A DNA stretch of 13,073 nt from Chloroflexota bacterium (GTDB lineage: Bacteria > Chloroflexota > Ktedonobacteria > Ktedonobacterales > Ktedonobacteraceae): assembly GCA_021828635.1 (NCBI GenBank), contig JAJZEJ010000790.1:1-13073 (forward strand). The letters are read 5' to 3'. The position numbers were made by a program, and so were the translations under genes. The notes beneath the pieces were generated by a model, which ran no database searches, was not told the DNA's origin, and saw only the letters and a list, made by a program, of their open reading frames with translations. Positions 11,880 through 13,073 of the stretch are shown here, in pieces. Position 1 is the stretch's first letter. Every line of letters begins with the position of its first letter.

Positions 11880-13073
11880 TTATTCGACCATCACAAATGG
11901 TAAAGCTTCTTCCTCTTCTGATGCTGCTTCGCCGTTTGTTCCTGTAGAGGTCGGGCGCTGGCGACGGATAAGACGACTTTCACGGATGAGCAGTACGGCG
12001 ATAATGGCTAGTATAATGACGATTAGCGTGAAGGTGAAAGCATTCTGAATTGCTAGCGTATATGACTGTTCCGTGACCAGCCCGCTAATCACCTGCAAAG
12101 CCGCGCTTTTGGCCGAAACAATATCGGCTCCCTGTGCCACAAAGTACGCCTGAACCTCTTGATAGAGTTTTCCGAGTACGGAGTAGGAAGTGACTTTCTG
12201 CGCGATATTGGCATAATGCACCTGTGTTTGTGTCTGCACGAGCGTTGCCAGTACGGCGATACCGAGTGAGCTTGAGACAGAACGTGTGACGGTGCTGATG
12301 GCTGATGCCTGAGCTAACTGGCGTGGTCGTATCTCGGCGAGACTGGAGACGGTGAGCGGCTGGATGCAGAGTCCCAGACCCAGACCACGAATGATAAACA
12401 TGATCTGCAACCACCAGTAAGGCGAGTAGAGTGTGATGTATGTGAGTTGCCATGTGGCTATTGCCAGTAGTAACAGCCCAGGAATGACAACAGCTCGCAC
12501 ACCGATACGATCTACCAGCCGCCCGCCGATCAGTACACTAACCATCGAGGCCAATGCTTGAGGTAGCAGCAGGAGACCGGCTTGATAGGCGCTCAGACTG
12601 CGTAAGTCTTGTAGATAGACGGGGAACAGAAAGATGCCCCCGAAGAGACTAAAGGTTACAAAGATGCTGGCAATGGTACTGGTGCTGAATGGAACATTAG
12701 TGAAGAGTCTGAGGTCCAGGAGTGGTTGCCTGCCTTGAGAGGCCAGGAAAAGCTCTAGTATGACAAAAATGATGAGGATGATCACGCCTGCTCCCAGCGT
12801 GCCGAGTACCTGTGTGGACCCCCAACCGTCTGTACTGGCATCCGAGAGGCCATACAGCATCAAGGCCAGACCAACTGCTGCGAAGAGAAAGCCTAAGAAG
12901 TCGAAGCGCAGACCAGCCTCTGTACGAGACTCGCGAATGAAGATAGCAACAAGAATAATGGCGGCGATGCCTATAGGGACGTTGATATAGAAGATCGCCT
13001 GCCAACCAATATAGGTGACGAGGTAGCCACCAAAGGTCGGGCCGATGGCAGGAGCGAGCAGAGCCGGAATGCC
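11880..13073 (-). CDS. EmrB/QacA-type DHA2 drug exporter (MFS), 5' end outside window
   Basis: A proton-driven multidrug efflux permease of the 14-helix DHA2 group. The frame stays open from 11880 to the window edge, giving 397 residues, and does not start at the internal TTG near 12863. The first visible residues include IPALLAPAIGPTFGGYLV followed by GWQAIFYINVPIG, which is the antiporter motif C region (GPxxGG) of EmrB-like proteins. Further landmarks are LLDLRLFTNVPFSTSTIASI, the RLVDRIGVR loop and LGLGLCIQPLTVSSL. The product ends in a charged tail (GEAASEEEEALPFVMVE). Full-length relatives are around 500 residues, so roughly 100 are missing. It is followed on the same strand by the EmrA-like adaptor, an inverted order compared with emrAB of E. 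coli, and a palindrome-rich gap separates the two. Confidence 0.93.
   Translation of the reverse strand, partial: GIPALLAPAIGPTFGGYLVTYIGWQAIFYINVPIGIAAIILVAIFIRESRTEAGLRFDFLGFLFAAVGLALMLYGLSDASTDGWGSTQVLGTLGAGVIILIIFVILELFLASQGRQPLLDLRLFTNVPFSTSTIASIFVTFSLFGGIFLFPVYLQDLRSLSAYQAGLLLLPQALASMVSVLIGGRLVDRIGVRAVVIPGLLLLAIATWQLTYITLYSPYWWLQIMFIIRGLGLGLCIQPLTVSSLAEIRPRQLAQASAISTVTRSVSSSLGIAVLATLVQTQTQVHYANIAQKVTSYSVLGKLYQEVQAYFVAQGADIVSAKSAALQVISGLVTEQSYTLAIQNAFTFTLIVIILAIIAVLLIRESRLIRRQRPTSTGTNGEAASEEEEALPFVMVE

Overview
The window most resembles a soil Chloroflexota genome of the Ktedonobacteria type. This is inferred from moderate GC, strong Shine-Dalgarno sites (AAGGAG/AGGAGG), a CUT1 sugar operon without its own ATPase, a short EmrA-like adaptor suited to a cell without an outer membrane, and dispersed GTAGGG...GATTTATC palindromes. 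No rRNA, tRNA, CRISPR array, transposase or prophage gene was found. Both ends cut through genes.

Left part (1-4240, + strand): the 3' end of the urease GTPase gene ureG, with a His-rich C-terminal tail; an M20 zinc peptidase; an FHS-like MFS permease; and a three-His-box membrane fatty acid desaturase behind a structured leader. Two long inverted-repeat elements sit in the intergenic gaps. One supplies the stop codon of the peptidase gene, and the other lies between the convergent desaturase and alpha-galactosidase genes.

Middle (4244-10554): an alpha-galactoside utilisation locus. A LacI-family regulator (+) is divergent from a minus-strand cluster of two CUT1 permeases, a lipoprotein sugar-binding protein and a GH4 (MelA-like) alpha-galactosidase. 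The transporter should import alpha-galactosides such as melibiose or raffinose-type sugars, borrowing a shared MsiK/UgpC-type ATPase encoded elsewhere, and the NAD/Mn-dependent GH4 enzyme would cleave them in the cytoplasm. Related palindromes (half-site TGTACGC) overlap the regulator's own promoter and lie just downstream of the transporter promoter, so one repressor probably controls both sides. A hairpin terminator follows the binding-protein gene, and a different palindrome precedes the GH4 gene, which suggests that the enzyme is at least partly transcribed separately.

Right part (10576-13073, - strand): an EmrB/QacA-type DHA2 exporter (5' end outside the window), a short EmrA-like membrane fusion protein whose two lipoyl halves are joined by a Pro/Thr linker instead of a coiled-coil hairpin, and a small membrane-anchored coiled-coil protein of unknown function. 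A dense cluster of palindromes lies between exporter and adaptor.

The individual genes belong to known families. The most unusual points are the hairpin-less EmrA with a neighbouring coiled-coil protein, the palindrome family that contributes a stop codon, the desaturase leader, and the paired LacI operators.
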